This document shows, in pieces, positions 34,801 through 43,731 of a DNA stretch of 64,000 nt. The notes below the pieces were generated by a model that was given only the letters and a program-made list of their open reading frames with translations, was not told the origin of the DNA and searched no databases. Made by a program: the position numbers and the translations under genes. Origin of the DNA: Taudactylus pleione (taxonomy: Eukaryota; Chordata; Amphibia; Anura; Myobatrachidae). Position 1 is the stretch's first letter. The number at the start of each line of letters is the position of its first letter. The stretch covers positions 1,984,001-2,048,000 of the forward strand of contig JAUIMM010000001.1 of the NCBI GenBank assembly GCA_031769625.1, written 5' to 3'.

Positions 34801-35800
34801 ATGTCTTCTACTGTTACATGCAGTGGGGTGTGACTGACTTGTTTCCCCTGTGCTGCCCTACCAGTCATTTTCATTAGATAGTATTGTGCCTGGGGCAAGT
34901 GGAATGAAGCAATCTGTCCTCATCGTGTCAGACACCCAGGGGTATATTTACTAAAGTGAGAGTTTTTAGAAGTGGAGATGTTGCCCATAGCAACCAATCA
35001 GATTCTACTTAACATGTAACTAGCACCTTCTAGAAGATAATAACTAGAATCTGATTGGTTGTTAAGGGCAACATCTCCACTTCTAAAAACTCTCACTTTA
35101 GTAAATTTACCCCCCAATGTCTGAGCTGGAAGTATCTATACAACTCTGTAGCTGGGAGCTTAGATTGGTCACATGGAAGTTAGTAGGATGTGGGAGAGTG
35201 ACCGGCTCTCCCAGCTGTGCAGGGTACTCCCTAATATTGAGTTTCCAGGATGTTTCGGGTGACTTTGGAAAATATGTTAAATTGGTTCATGATCAAGTTG
35301 CTCTAAAATTGATCTAATAAGCTTTAGCCTCCTACAGTCACACCACACACCGTGGGCACATATATGTGACTTTAAATGCACTCGCCTACTGCATGTTATC
35401 ATAATATAAAACATGTATGTCAGGGCTGGACCTGCATCATTTTTACTGACAACCTCCATAAGTTTTACTGAAATTCATATTTATGTGTGGCCCTTTTCTT
35501 GTTACAACAACCTTAGGCTACCGGGACATTGTAGGATGCATAAACGTATCAGTAACAGTGTTGTGTCTCTTTCTGATTGCAGAGTCACCGGCAGAGTCAC
35601 CAATGCCATCTACAAGCAGCGCATGTGAACCACCTGCCATAACACCGGCAGAGTCACCAATGCCATCTACAAGCAGCGCATGTGAACCACCTGCCATAAC
35701 ACCAGCAGACGAGACCTGTGCCCCCGTTAGAGGATACAAAATTGTAACAACAAGGAGATGCAGGAGATCTCCCTACCAGCTCCGGAACCCCCGGCAGTAA
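22796..35800 (+). CDS. phf7: PHF7/G2E3-like PHD-RING-PHD protein, ten coding exons, 379 aa
   Basis: Exons (inclusive): 22796-22809, 24909-24970, 26312-26409, 27069-27170, 28640-28764, 29124-29283, 30174-30280, 33605-33721, 34299-34435, 35583-35800. Every junction is GT-AG and every phase matches, giving 1,140 bases with one stop (TAA at 35798). Domains: basic N-terminus (residues 5-10), pre-PHD zinc site (27-57), extended PHD (94-140), RING-like (155-203), the linker motif RMGIYIP (215-221), second PHD-like zinc domain (244-296), Ser/Pro-rich tail. The family reads histone H3 methylation and ubiquitinates histones in the nucleus. The short length and lack of HECT favour PHF7 over G2E3; human PHF7 is about the same length. 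Possible poly(A) signals are ATTAAA at 36495 and AATAAA at 36849. Ortholog versus paralog status is unproven. Confidence 0.88.
22810..24908 (+). other. PHF7-like intron 1
   Basis: No gene is seen. It is AT-rich unique-looking DNA with a short TATATATATA run near 23975. Open frames at 24328-24842 on the minus strand lack any family resemblance. Confidence 0.6.
24909..24970 (+). CDS. phf7: PHF7-like exon 2 (basic N-terminus)
   Basis: Acceptor TTTGTTTAG and donor CCCG/GTAAGAG. It encodes the rest of a KRKRK-type basic stretch, a plausible nuclear localisation signal, then a Ser/Ala/Pro-rich segment to residue 25. A second frame is also open through this exon, but only this one joins both neighbours. 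Confidence 0.8.
24971..26311 (+). other. PHF7-like intron 2 with a dispersed palindromic repeat
   Basis: 25455-25740 is a diverged copy of the GC-rich repeat seen at 2332-2966 (CTCCCGGAG-type segments, AATCGCATCAAGATGGCC, a CACAAT hairpin). The rest holds no recognisable feature apart from a short TATATATATATA run near 26004. Confidence 0.6.
26312..26409 (+). CDS. phf7: PHF7-like exon 3 (pre-PHD zinc site)
   Basis: Acceptor TTGCTTCCACAG and donor CTG/GTATAT. It encodes residues 26-58 with CVFC and LTVHHYCL, the C2HC half-site that opens the extended PHD of this family. Confidence 0.92.
26410..27068 (+). other. PHF7-like intron 3
   Basis: 26455-26540 resembles, in reverse orientation, the right end of the repeat at 48930-49294 (CTGGCCCACAGGGGTA segment). 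No coding potential was found. Confidence 0.55.
27069..27170 (+). CDS. phf7: PHF7-like exon 4
   Basis: Exactly 34 codons, phase 0 at both ends, residues 59-92. It includes a GFYGFL segment followed by a charged helix (VWKAARRAAEM) linking the two zinc half-sites of the extended PHD. Confidence 0.9.
27314..27684. mobile_element. Hairpin-chain MITE, second family, in intron 4
   Basis: Terminal repeats TAAAGTTGGGTACACACT (27314-27331) and AGTGTGTACCTGGCTTTA (27667-27684). The interior has successive hairpins: one with ATTGGTAAGT/ACTTACCAAT arms, one with GCTCAA/TTGAGC arms, one near 27474-27503 and one with GCCGAT/ATCGGC arms. Noncoding. Confidence 0.75.
27898..28393 (+). repeat. 27-bp minisatellite, about 18 copies, splice-acceptor-like unit
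   Basis: Each unit joins CCTAAAC, CTGTC and the pyrimidine tract CCTCCCTCCCCACAG (or GCAG). It lies in intron 4 of the host gene on the sense strand, about 250-740 bp before the true exon 5 acceptor. The open frames across it on both strands come from the unit length being divisible by three. It sits inside a larger palindromic repeat (about 27820-28545) with ATCCCGA and TCGGGAT arms. Confidence 0.92.
28640..28764 (+). CDS. phf7: PHF7-like exon 5 (extended PHD core)
   Basis: Acceptor ATAATGTTTGCAG and donor TTTCC/GTGAGT. Residues 93-133 hold TCTVCKEPGASIHC, GCTENVHFPC and GQEKGFI, a canonical extended PHD zinc cluster. Confidence 0.93.
28765..29123 (+). other. PHF7-like intron 5
   Basis: A short intron with no repeat or RNA recognised. 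Confidence 0.6.
29124..29283 (+). CDS. phf7: PHF7-like exon 6 (end of ePHD, start of RING)
   Basis: Acceptor TTCCCTTATAG and donor GTGCAG/GTAAGT. Residues 134-187: FCTKHRP closes the extended PHD, then CTICLEDL starts the RING-like domain, followed by CPCCKHTWLHRTCVQ. Confidence 0.93.
29284..30173 (+). other. PHF7-like intron 6 with a dispersed-repeat fragment
   Basis: 29880-30120 looks like a retroelement tail. On the minus strand CTTGAAAAAGACAGC, a spacer, then GTGGAAACATCGACC recalls the sequences around hammerhead-like motifs of Penelope-type elements. (TA)n tracts lie near 29848 and 30121. The rest is unassigned. Confidence 0.45.
30174..30280 (+). CDS. phf7: PHF7-like exon 7 (RING end and linker)
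   Basis: Acceptor TTTATTACAG and donor CACAG/GTATAT. Residues 188-223: YYLKCPIC completes the RING-like zinc site, and FQKEMVRMGIYIP is the linker that marks this family. Confidence 0.93.
30733..31426. repeat. 34-bp minisatellite, about 20 copies
   Basis: The unit combines AATACTAATGTAATGCTATA and AGCAACATGTGCCC, repeated head to tail with very few changes (for example GTACAC or GTGCAA in place of GTGCCC). High uniformity implies recent expansion. Confidence 0.95.
31622..32216. repeat. 29-bp minisatellite, about 20 copies
   Basis: The unit is GTAACACCACAGTGTAGG plus TAACACTCGCA, head to tail with single-base variants. The minus-strand frames of up to 257 residues across it are repeat-generated, since three units (87 bp) keep the frame. 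Confidence 0.95.
33605..33721 (+). CDS. phf7: PHF7-like exon 8
   Basis: Acceptor TTAACCTTACAG and donor GGAGG/GTAAAT. Residues 223-262: DAAWEREDNAYRELLQ, then RCDVEPCLC, the first zinc ligands of the C-terminal PHD-like domain. The longer frame at 33220-33909 is a different reading and not real. Confidence 0.92.
33722..34298 (+). other. PHF7-like intron 8
   Basis: It contains a TATATATATAT tract at about 33851 and nothing else recognised. Confidence 0.55.
34299..34435 (+). CDS. phf7: PHF7-like exon 9 (C-terminal PHD)
   Basis: Acceptor TTTCCCCTTTCAG and donor GGAAG/GTGAGT. Residues 263-307 contain RCQCCGASGTHLTC and WACADC, the remaining zinc ligands, then an acidic ERPEDEE end. It leaves phase 1, which three candidate downstream exons could accept (35583, 37054, 43537). 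Confidence 0.93.
34436..35582 (+). other. PHF7-like intron 9
   Basis: It holds a hairpin MITE (34939-35114). The rest is unassigned. Confidence 0.55.
34939..35114. mobile_element. Single-hairpin MITE
   Basis: An almost perfect inverted repeat of about 70-80 bp per arm. It starts GGGGTATATTTACTAAAG and ends CTTTAGTAAATTTACCCC, with CAACCAATCAGATTCTA near the loop. This is a common amphibian MITE style; the superfamily was not determined. Confidence 0.85.
35583..35800 (+). CDS. phf7: PHF7-like exon 10 (Ser/Pro tail, stop)
   Basis: Acceptor TTTCTGATTGCAG. It encodes 72 residues: a 19-residue segment beginning AESPMPSTSSACEPP is present twice in perfect tandem (57-bp duplication), then an Arg-rich end with TTRRCRRSP, and TAA at 35798-35800. 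The tail has low complexity and no known domain. Confidence 0.85.
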
Positions 35801-37053
35801 CATCAGCAGGGAGATAAGGTATAACACATCAACAATGTATAGGAGGACAGGGACAAGGTCTACACCAGATGGTTACCATGCAATAGGTCACTAGGGACAA
35901 AAGGTCAACAGGTACAATATGTCAATAGCATACAAGGTCGACAGGGTTTAAAAGGTCGCCAGGTTCAAACAGTTGACACACATGGTCAACATTTTTTTTT
36001 TTACTTTAACCCTTATGTGCGGTCACTAGGCGTTGGCCATACTATAGCACAGAGCCATCCTTCCAGTGGAAGTGTCATTGTCATGTAGACTGACCTCCGC
36101 GCTCGCACACAGCATGCAGACGCAGATGGGGGGCCAGTGTTAGACATAGCATTTGCAGCCACCATGGGGTGGGTGTAAGTCCTGATACTAATGATGATGG
36201 CTATGGATGGAAATACAGTGGGCGGCCCTGTTTTCCACATGCAGACACACGGATGTTCAGCATAAACAGGCAGAGGCTTGCATTAGCAGAATGAATTAGG
36301 CAGACTGCCATGGCCGGATGGCAGAATCAGGACCTATGTGCCTGGCCAGCCTGGGCTTTGTAGTGTAACTCCCTCTTCAGTGTCCAGTGGCTCAAGTAGG
36401 TTCCATCAATTGCAACAGGTGTGTTTCCTTTTTCTTCCCTGACAGAGAGGTGACGATCACCCAGCCCCAGGCGCTATAATCACACAGTTATAGTATTAAA
36501 AAACAGTTTTATTAGACAGGAGCATTTCTAGTCCATATAACCAGGGGCTGGCAACTTTCAGCCTGGGGGGCAGATGCAAGCAAGTGTCCAGGCTTTTCTA
36601 CCAGTGCATGCATCTGGAATAATGGTCTGTAAGTGTGGTTTGCCTAATATGGGTGTGGTTTGCCTAATGTGGGTGCAGTTTGCCTAATGTGGGTGCGGTT
36701 TGCCTAATGTGGGTGTGGTTTGCCTAATGTGGTAGCGGTTTGCCTAATGTGGGTGCGGTTTGCCTAATGTGGGTGCAGTTTGCCTAATGTAGGTGTGGTT
36801 TAAAAAGTTATTGAAATCAGTGAAAAATTGTTATGACAACGGACTATAAATAAATACATCATATACCAGCCTCATTTTACTAAGCTGAACTATTCTAGTG
36901 ACCAACACACAATACAGGGAGCACTCTAGTGACCGATACACAATACAAGGAACACTCTAGTGATCGATAAACAATGCAGGAACTATTCTAATACAAAGCA
37001 GGGACCATTCTACTGCATATGTAAAAAATACTAATCTCTTTTTCCTCCACTAG
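35801..37053 (+). other. Likely 3' UTR and flank, with short repeats
   Basis: 35880-36000 has GGTCAACAGG-type periodic repeats found in frog MITEs. 36627-36800 is a 20-bp tandem repeat (GTGGTTTGCCTAATGTGGGT type, about 9 copies). 36895-36990 has an imperfect repeat of about 35 bp with CACTCTAGTGA. Candidate poly(A) signals lie at 36495-36500 and 36849-36854. Confidence 0.5.
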
Positions 37054-37120
37054 GGGGCACAGGGATGAGACACACATCAGGAGCCACAAGCCGCAGCCGG
37101 TGCTCATCGGGGGAAGCAAG
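37054..37120 (+). other. Possible cassette exon, 67 bp
   Basis: A good acceptor (CTCTTTTTCCTCCACTAG) and donor (AAG/GTAAGC) bracket 67 bases. From exon 9 (phase 1) it would read open, Ser/Arg/Gly-rich. It ends in phase 2, and no matching downstream exon was found. It may be chance or an exon of a variant transcript. Confidence 0.3.
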
Positions 37121-38167
37121 GTAAGCAGGTATGCTGGGAGTTGTGGGTTAGCAGCTTTCACCACCAGAACAGGAGACCTCTGGCACCTCTATGGGTGCTG
37201 GCAGTGTGGGCTCCCAGTCTAACCACACTCACCACTAGACCACCATGGATTTTTATATGGAGCCAGGGGCTGCTTCATAGCAGTGGCGGCCATGTTCCCT
37301 GAGAGTTATATTTAGAAAAGGGATAAGGAGTTGTTGGTGGTGGGCGCACAAATAGCAATAAATATTAAATAAAATATAACTTTTATTGGTTAATACCTAA
37401 AATAGATGTACCCTATTGGAAAGGGAATAAACAGTGAAATATAAGGATTAAAATTGATATCAAACAAAACACACATATACATAAAAAGGAAGGCAGATCC
37501 ACTGATGTATTGTTGCGCGGGGTGTAACTACACCCAAATGACTATAAATGTTAATAAATCAATTAATCATATATATATATATCAAGATTACAAATTGTTC
37601 CTATCGATTATAGATGCTATGTATACCAGCGGCATGAGTAAATATTGCATCCAATATAATAGTATTGACACACCAAATTTATTAGAGGGGGAAATTCATA
37701 TATAAATCCCCTGTTAGTTGTAAGTAGGGACTCTTTATAATGGTGGTTTGTCAGCCTTAACACCGGGTTATCACTGTGTTATTATACTGATCTATTATCA
37801 AATGGGTAGTAGCAATCTCATTGTAACACACTCATGTAATACACTGAGGTTCATTGTGTGGGGGAATATATAGGAGCAGAATATTAATTTATAACCACAA
37901 TTCCCAAAATGATTATCTTTAATATGGATAGCATATCCTTGTTGGATTAGTGTGACAGCACGTTTATCATGCTACTAACTTAATTGTTGTAGTGGGCCAG
38001 TTGTTACCAGTTCACAACAGTAGCAGCAGATTGCTACTATCAGTTATACTATATGCAAGTGAAAAGTGATTCAGGTTTTATAAGTATCACGCTGTGTGTC
38101 ATAAATCTGCTTAGGGTACACAACAGCTCCCAACATAGCAGTCTCAACTTATCAATTCTATTACTTA

Positions 38168-38567
38168 TGCTGGGCATACACGGCAAGATAAAATGTCTGT
38201 CAGACCTACAGACATTTTATCTGGCTGGCTGCCAGCCGCAGATATCCGCGGCATACACTGTGAGAGAAATCTCACAGTGTATAGCCCGACATCCGCGCTC
38301 CGCCCCCGGGGGAGGAGACATTTCCCTGTTCCTTCCGTAGTAAGGAACACAGGAAATGTCCATCTGTCGGCTGCGCTGGGCATACACTGCCCGATGTGGC
38401 TGACAGTTACCGGGTAAATATCGCATCGGACGGGCATGCTGGACAATCCAGCATGCCCGACCGAGCAATATTTAACCCTCAGTCACCACCCCCCACGCTA
38501 CAATTATCGCGGCGATCCGCCGATATCGGGCAGAACGTCCCGATAATTGCAGCATGTATGGCCAGCA
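38168..38567. mobile_element. Hairpin-chain MITE, third family, nested in the Penelope remnant
   Basis: Ends TGCTGGGCATACA and TGTATGGCCAGCA with perfect TTA target duplications (38165-38167 and 38568-38570). Inside are back-to-back hairpins: AGATAAAATGTCTGT/ACAGACATTTTATCT, ACACTGTGAGA/TCTCACAGTGT, GACATTTCC/GGAAATGTC and GGGCATGCTGGA/TCCAGCATGCCC. Length 400 bp, noncoding. Confidence 0.88.
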
Positions 38568-38941
38568 TTAGAGACCGAATGACATACTAATCTGCAACAA
38601 TCTATTTTATGCATTTAGTATCAATTTGTTAGAGTCTGACACAGTGCATACTGTCATTATCTTCAGTGTTACACTGTGTGAGGTCCAAATGTTCAGGGCA
38701 CACAACACATTGTGGTATATTGATGTCAGCTTATTAGCTTTAATAACACAGCTGACCATATATTGCTCTATAACAATGTGTCCTATTCTGCAGTATCAGC
38801 CTGTTGGTAATTATCGGCTATGCAGAATATTATCCTGAGGTAGTTGGACCTAATACATGCTGCTACATAGCATCTTTCAGTCAAAAAGGTGTAGACATAT
38901 TATCCCTTTCAACAAACAACAAACAAGATGGAGCTGCCAGT

Positions 38942-38982
38942 GACGCCGACGCGCGCGTTTCACTATAAGCAGCTTTTTCAAA
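38942..38982 (-). ncRNA. Degenerate hammerhead-ribozyme-like motif in the Penelope remnant
   Basis: On the minus strand a TTTGAAAAAG segment (position of the CUGANGA core), a short spacer, then GTGAAACGC, a small loop and GCGTC. The ACGC/GCGT pairs with C after them fit a short stem III and cleavage site of the minimal type I hammerheads known from Penelope-like elements. The first core box is mutated, so activity is unlikely. Confidence 0.35.
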
Positions 38983-41098
38983 GCTGAACCCGATTGTTCA
39001 GCTCGACCAGCTATTTATTCTAGTTTGAAACTCCAATCATGTTGGTATCCCATGTCACATGGTATCCCCATCCAATAGGGGATAGCCCTCATCAGTAGTC
39101 ACATGTATTATCACATGATTCATGCAGTGAGTCATAGAAACTACTGCCGATCATGTGATCGGAATTACGGCCAATAGGAAAGGGGGTGTGTTCATTCATC
39201 TGTGTTGTAAACACATTACTAAAATGAGCCGTCCGTCTAGTAACTGGTATATAAACAGTGATGTTCGATTTAAAACTTATTAGTGTCAATAGAAAAACGA
39301 GTCATAGACATATTACTGCCAATCATATAAACATATTGCTGAAACGAGCAGTCCATAAGGTAACTGGTAAGTGGACATCGATAATCAATTAAAACCTCTA
39401 AATATCAATAAAGAGGTGAGTCATAAACATTGCTGCCAATCGTATGATCGAAATACCAGCCAATAGGAAAGGGGGTATGTTCATTCATCTGTTTTATAAA
39501 TAGATTGCTAAAACGAGTCATTCGTTTAATAATTAGTAAGTGGGCAATAATTTTCGGTTTAAAACCCATAAATATCATTAGGGATCTATATATTTATGAT
39601 TGAAAAAGCACAAAATATAAACATAACATTAAAAATAGGAGAATTTATTTATTGGTGTTGCAAGTGATCAATGTGATACTTATATGATTCCCTTGATAAA
39701 TATAAACAAGAAGAAGGGATAAATAAGTGGGATGTAAATAAAATTATCATATTATGGATGTGTTGATAAAAGTGCAAGCTTGAGTGAGGTAGTCATTAGT
39801 GAGGAAAAATAGTGACAAAATGATAAAAAATAATTGTGAAAAGAAAAAAAGGAGGGGAAATGTAAAAAAAATAAATAAATTATATGTGATACAGAGACTG
39901 CTTTATTTCTTGAATCAATTACTCAATTGTATAGTAGTATACAATTAAATTCTATCCATATAGACTCAATGGTGCTTGTTAAATGTATCATAATAAATCA
40001 TTGCTGTACAATCAATGTTTACATACTATCTCATTGAATTGTGTTCATACCATATGATATTATGGGTGATAGTTCATAATGAGCCACTTCTAATGTTAGC
40101 AATGTCCCCAATCTCCTATATTATAGGGATGGTATCCATGATCTTTAAGAATTGAAGGGAGTCATTCACATAATATTATAGGTGGTAAAGCAGGAATAAC
40201 CACTTCCTTCTTAATGGTAATGATGTCCCTAATTCACCATGTTGGAAAGATAATATATAAATGGTTTTAAAAAATGAAAGAAATGGGGCATAGCTGTTTG
40301 CTTCATTTAGCCCTCCCGGGTACAAGCTGTTCATTAGGAAGATCATTTTAGTTTCCCATTTCAACAACTCACGATCCAAGTCTCCTCCTCTATTAATATT
40401 CTGCTCCTATATATTCCCCCACACAATGAACCTCAGTGTATTACATGAGTGTGTTACAATGAGATTGATACTACCCATTTGATAATAGATCAGTATAAGA
40501 ACACAGTGATAACCCGGTGTTAAGGCTGATAAACCACCATTATAAAGAATTCCCTACTTACAACTAACAGGGGATTTATATATGAATTTCCCCCTCTAAT
40601 AAATTTGGTGTGTCAATACTATTATATTGGATGCAATATTTACTCATGCCGCTGGTATACATAGCATCTATAATAGGAACAATTTGTAATCTTGACATAT
40701 ATATATGATTAATTGATTTATTAACCTTTATAGTCATTTAGGTGTAGTTACACCCCACGCAAAAATACATCAGTGGATCTGCCTCCATTTTTATGTATAT
40801 GTGTGTTTTGTTTGATATCAATTTTAATCCTTATATTTCACTGTTTATTCCCTTTCTAAAAGGATAGATCTATTTTAGGTATATTTTATTTAATATTTAA
40901 TTCTATTTATGTGCCCACCACCAACAACTCCTTATCCCTTTTCTAAATATATGCTCTTACTTAGTTGATTAGGGCTGCACCCCCATCATTTTATGAACTA
41001 TTGAGTTAAGATTATATAGGGGTTCATAACCAATATTAGTAGAGTGCAGATACCTTCCCCTCTTCCTTTTCCCCTTTTTTTTCATCCCTGAGAGTTAT

Positions 41099-41947
41099 GC
41101 CAGATGGGGGAGGCTGGAGCTTCCCTTTTTACCCCTCCCCCACCCCTAGGGGTGTGCTTTCCCTATGCAGCCATTAAGCCCCAAGCAGATCCTCCCTTCT
41201 CTCCTCCCCCTTCTAGACCCTGAGCAGCCATTTTATAACATTGCCTGCCCCAGCATTGGAGAGAGAACCTGGGCTCCTGTCTCCTCTGATAGGCTGCTCC
41301 CACTTATCTCATTGCTCCTTCCTGCTGGTTAGGCTGGATTGTTGAGCTTATTTAGCCCACATTTTTCTGCATTGAGAGGTCGGTGTGTCTGTGAGTAAGT
41401 GTACGTTACTTGTGTGTCTGTACCTGCTGTTACTGGTCACTGAGAAACACCCCTTGCAGGGGCAGCTTGTGTATGTGTGTATATATATATATATACATGG
41501 GTCTCGAGAGGCCATCTTCTACAGCAGCCTACACTATGCTCCTGCAGATAAGAATGGTCATAGTCTACTTTACTCTACAAGGCCTAACTTACCTAAATGA
41601 TACAATGGCTAAGAGATATCAGGAGGTATACTATCAGGCATACCAGCTATGTGTGTTATACATACACTGCATAGCTGACTTTCACACAATATTTTTGGGG
41701 ACGGTTACCCTACCAGATATCTCTGGATAAGGTACTTATTTCCAGGTATCCCTGAGGGAGGTCCATACACTTATCCAGGGTATGTCTCGGGTACTCCATT
41801 TTATGCAGATTGGACTCCTCCCCCTCTAAAGACACTAGTATTGGTGACTGGTCCCCTTTGCAGCACAAGAGCGTTCCCTCCCTTAAGGGGACAGCTTTGG
41901 GATGTCCCACAGTCTCCAATGTCCCCCATGGCATGAAAGAGAAAATA
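41099..41947. other. Unassigned intergenic DNA
   Basis: No gene is recognised. A (TA)n tract lies at about 41480-41495. 41140-41330 is rich in CTCC and resembles a CpG-poor promoter-like stretch, but nothing firm supports this. Confidence 0.45.
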
Positions 41948-42324
41948 GGATTTTTGTTCTTACCTATAAAATCCTTTTCTCTGAGTCCATGTGGGACATG
42001 GGGTCGCACGACCTTACTCCACTGGCTGGTTAGGGGTTGGTTCTGGCACCTATTCGGTCAAACGGTTCTACCCCTGCTTGTAACTGGTTCTGTGTGCCTG
42101 GTTCTTTCCTCCTCTCCTCCTACTCTCCCTGTCCTTGGCCTTTTGTTAGTATTAACTGGATGCATGAGGCAGGGGGTGGGGTATAGGGGAGGAGGAGCCT
42201 GTGCTGCTGCTTTAAACTTAACTCTTTGGTGCCCAGGCTCCTCCAGCTCCAGCTATACCCAGGGGCTCTAGTGTCCCCCATATGGATTCAGAGAAAAGGA
42301 TTTTACAGGTAAGAACAAAAATCC
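41948..42324. mobile_element. MITE with about 50-bp inverted ends
   Basis: GGATTTTTGTTCTTACCT at the left is matched by its near-exact complement at 42307-42324. The match continues through CTGAGTCCAT/ATGGATTCAG and a GGGACA segment. The interior is noncoding. No clear target duplication was seen. Confidence 0.8.
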
Positions 42325-43434
42325 AGTTTTAGTACCCACTATGATTTTATGTTGTGATCTAGTACTGGAGATCTTATGGATTCCATTTGCAAGATTGATG
42401 GGTGGCTGCTATATAGAACCAGTAAGAGATTGGGGCGAGGTGAGCAGTGGGCAGTATGAGGTGACCCGTGTCCCTGTACTAATAGACTAATAATAGCTAA
42501 TCGCTAGAATTGTTAGGAGCATAGCTAGTGCCACTAAAAGATACTGATTTTACACTTATTCTAGTGGCCTTAAAGATTCTGCTCTCAGGGTCATATCACG
42601 TGGAACGTTTATCACCATCCTTCTTCCTGGTTATTGTAGAACCCTCCCACACTACAGAGCCCAATGGACGGACAGTGTTGTCATTCCAGATGTTATCTGT
42701 CATCCTAAATAGGACACAAAATGTAACTCCAACATCATTTCTCTGTAACATCACCTCTGCGAGTGACCTGTTTTACTACAGCTCCGTTCTCCTGCTTATG
42801 GGTATTTGTGTTACAGAACATTTGCTGTTGGCTCCGTGATATCAGTAAGATCTGTAGATACTTGCGAGCGGGTCTGAATCAGGCCCATTGTGCGGATATT
42901 AGGTGTGTAATGGATGCAATGTACAGCTCAGTGCAAGTTCACTTTATGTAAAAGGGCTTCTCTGTGTACATTTATTTTCCCAACCCAACCCACTTTCCAA
43001 AATAGCTATAATCGCCTAATAACCATAGTAATCACCTAATAACCATAGTAAGCACCTAATAACCAAAGCCCACAGGTGACCATTACCGGCTCTGCAGTGC
43101 TATATGTCTGTCTCCACTGTGTATACATGTCAGAGACACTTTAAGGCTTGTTTACAATATGTAAGGTTCCTTTGCATTATCTATATGGCACAGTCATGGC
43201 GCTCTGACCACTTACACCATGACATAACACTGTTAGGTGGGCGCTGTCCCCAGACCTCAGCCTTGTCAGATCATGTCTACGCATCACAGGCTGGGTTTCA
43301 GCAAATCCGTTCTGCCGGCTGCCGGCTGTGGTGTGACATGGTCCTTGTGGTTATACTGGTGCATCATGCGGTACATGGGCAGTTACATGCTGGGTGCAGA
43401 AACCATTCTATAAAGATAAAACAGTGGAATTCTC
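42325..43434. other. Unassigned DNA
   Basis: A lone MITE-type end (GGGTCTGAATCAGGCCC) is at 42870-42886. An imperfect ACCTAATAACCATAGTA repeat is at 43010-43065. No coding region is supported. Confidence 0.45.
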
Positions 43435-43536
43435 AGAAGCCTGGCTACACATATACAGTAATAAGTGTCTCTATTGGGTGGAAGTGTTTAATGATGAACA
43501 GTGAGAAATCTGACTACTGTTATGTGTTGTCTGCAG
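43435..43536 (+). repeat. Flanking duplicate, left copy
   Basis: 43435-43528 recurs at 46802-46905 with few changes (shared CAGAAGCCTGGCTACACAT and GTTTAATGATGAACAGTGAG). The two copies bracket the large array. The left copy alone ends in the splice-acceptor-like TTGTCTGCAG. Confidence 0.85.
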
Positions 43537-43731
43537 ACTCTGTGTATGTGGAGCCTCAGCTGAAACCCGATGAACACGGAAATGATACAACGGCGACAGA
43601 ATCTGTGCCCGAGGAGGAGGATGGTGGTGATGATCCTTATTATGGTGGCGCTAATGGTGATGACAACAACAACACTCATGATGATGACAGCAACAACACT
43701 CATGATGATGACGACAACAAAATCATGATGA
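43537..43731 (+). other. Possible alternative terminal exon of the PHF7-like gene
   Basis: After GTTGTCTGCAG the phase that follows exon 9 reads DSVYVEPQLKPDE, then an acidic TESVPEEEDGGDD stretch and DNNNTHDDD repeats before the frame slides into Met/Thr/Leu coding of the array. Non-repetitive acidic sequence behind a good acceptor in the right phase suggests a real exon, but the phase match has a one-in-three chance and the distance from exon 9 is 9.1 kb. Confidence 0.35.

Larger units (their letters stand above)
37310..41084 (-). mobile_element. Penelope-like element remnant with long inverted arms
   Basis: TCCCTGAGAGTTAT occurs at both edges (37296-37309 and 41085-41098), a 14-bp target duplication. 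Arms of about 560-590 bp (37310-37895 and 40393-40955) are inverted copies. On the minus strand 40379-40270 encodes WETKMIFLMNSLYPGGLNE, which resembles the conserved C-terminus of Penelope GIY-YIG proteins. Three related 120-170-bp direct repeats starting GAGTCATA lie at 39130-39580. The variable-length target duplication plus inverted pseudo-LTR arms fit the Penelope class. Reverse transcriptase is absent. Confidence 0.78.
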
